5,065 bases of DNA, taken from Treponema sp. GTDB taxonomy: Bacteria; Spirochaetota; Spirochaetia; Treponematales; Treponemataceae. This document shows, one piece after another, positions 4,404-5,065 of the stretch (its first letter is position 1; each line of letters starts with the position of its first letter). Made by a program: the position numbers and the translations under genes. The notes below the pieces were generated by a model. The model was not told where the DNA came from and ran no database searches. It saw only the letters and a list, made by a program, of their open reading frames with translations. The stretch covers positions 1-5,065 of the forward strand of contig JAITOJ010000068.1 of NCBI GenBank assembly GCA_031290005.1, given 5' to 3'.

Positions 4404-5065
4404 ATGAGCGGTACTAACTACATCCCCGCTCAAGACGCGGAGTTTCAAACCTGGGCGCATCAGCTTTAGAGCTACACTGCGACCCACGCCGCAGCATGGA
4501 ATGTCCCCACCACGGCCTACTCGCCGATAATGAGCGACTACGAGGGCTGGGAAGTGGATTACGAAAAGGCAAAAAGCGCCGACCACACCGCGGCGGACGT
4601 TTTGAAGAAAACCGAGGGGCGCAGGGCCCTGGAAAAGGCCATCCGCGACTTGGTGAACCAGTACCTGCGCTACAATCACGCCATCACCGACGAAGACCGA
4701 CGCGCCGCGGGGCTGCCCCTGCCGGACGACCATCCCACCCCGCACCCCAAACCTGCCACCTGGCCGGAACTGGACTTCGTTCCCGAAGGTCCGGGGGTCT
4801 TCCAGGCGGCGTTCCGGGACAAGGGGAGTCAGCGCCGGGGCAAACCGGCGGGGGCGCACGGCATCGAACTGCGCTGGGCTATTCTGGACACGCCGCCGGT
4901 GGACGCGGACCAAATCCTGCATTCGGTGTTCGCCACCCGCAGCCCCTACACGTTCACTTTTGAGGGCCATGACCGGGGCAAGACGGTGTACGTGATTGGC
5001 CGCTGGGAGAACAGCAAGGGCGACGAGGGCAAAGGCCCCTGGACGGAGATTTACAATACCATCAT
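4404..5065 (+). pseudogene. Hypothetical protein of a Treponema-associated family, interrupted by in-frame TAG at codon 22 (3' end outside window)
   Basis: From ATG 4404 the frame reads MSGTNYIPAQDAEFQTWAHQL, then TAG (4467-4469), then SYTATHAAAWNVP and about 185 further codons, open to the window edge. Recognisable later segments are LEKAIRDLVNQYLRYN, AITDEDRRAAGLPLPD, HGIELRWAILDTPP, HSVFATRSPYTFTFEGHDRGKTVYV and GRWENSKGDEGKGPWTEI. This matches my memory of a roughly 210-220-residue hypothetical family common in Treponema and some other host-associated bacteria. Its C-terminal half looks like a beta-sandwich (fibronectin-like), and its function is unknown. The family similarity on both sides of the TAG, with no frame change, means a single base substitution. 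Later in-frame Met codons lack a Shine-Dalgarno. It could be a recent pseudogene, a suppressed stop or a base error. The real stop probably lies a few codons past the window. Confidence 0.7.

Larger units (their letters stand above)
4055..4417 (+). other. Out-of-frame continuation encoding acidic heptad repeats (ON-phase candidate)
   Basis: In the frame set by codon 4142-4144 there is no stop from the TAA at 4052-4054 to the TAA at 4415-4417. After the C tract it reads GRRAANLTVTTDTFLL, then SPAFLYAGS, nine heptads of the type VDSEPHL, then IFPVLHAPQQRVVHIFF and a short end YERY. There is no start codon or ribosome binding site of its own before the repeats, so it would be translated only by a frame change in the poly-C tract. 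Each heptad carries one or two acidic residues, making the repeat domain strongly acidic. Its end overlaps the ATG of the next gene by 14 bases. The open frame is a direct observation; that it is ever expressed is inference, and other frames through the repeats are also open. Confidence 0.35.

Noticed and set aside
4496..4963. Plus-strand 155-residue ORF overlapping the 4404 gene
   Set aside because: It is out of frame with the gene that has the Shine-Dalgarno and family motifs, and its composition is that of a shadow frame.
4095..4970. Minus-strand 291-residue ORF with SRLNGAP heptads
   Set aside because: Most of it is antisense to the recognisable family gene starting at 4404. The heptads appear because a 21-bp period leaves several frames open. 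No promoter or Shine-Dalgarno was seen for it, but coding on this strand through the repeats alone cannot be fully excluded.

Overview
The window looks like a moderately GC-rich spirochaete, most likely a Treponema-type bacterium. Three things suggest this. The RecJ is long and has a DRDVDG form of motif I. A ThrH-type HAD phosphatase is present. The last gene resembles a hypothetical-protein family that I associate with host-associated Treponema. This assignment comes from remembered family resemblance, not from a search.

Layout: 1-300 is the AT-rich 3' end of a plus-strand gene that resembles the C-terminus of a uracil-DNA-glycosylase-fold protein. 350-2494 (minus) is recJ, with all DHH/DHHA1/OB landmarks and an extra segment of about 140 residues. 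2545-3135 (plus) is a small J-domain protein with a hydrophobic C-terminus. It diverges from recJ across 50 bp, where each gene has a -10 box only 8-9 nt before its ATG and no Shine-Dalgarno, so both mRNAs may be leaderless. 3157-3759 (minus) is thrH, convergent with the J-protein gene and with its own promoter and ribosome binding site.

The unusual part is 3838-5065. A near-consensus promoter (TTGACA, 18 bp, TGC-TATACT) and a strong Shine-Dalgarno drive a short ORF from ATG 3930. This ORF runs into an uninterrupted run of 21 C (4055-4075) and stops at 4103. In one other frame, reached by +1 or -2 C, the ORF instead continues through nine 21-bp tandem repeats (4142-4330, heptads such as VDSEPHL). 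It then ends at 4417, overlapping the start of the next gene (4404). This has the layout of a slipped-strand phase-variable gene, though its expression is unproven.

The next gene (4404 to the window end) has a good Shine-Dalgarno and recognisable family sequence but carries an in-frame TAG at codon 22. It is therefore a pseudogene, a recoded gene or a sequencing error.

The housekeeping genes (recJ, J-protein, thrH) are separate transcription units with no obvious shared pathway. The 3838-5065 segment reads as an accessory, variable locus.
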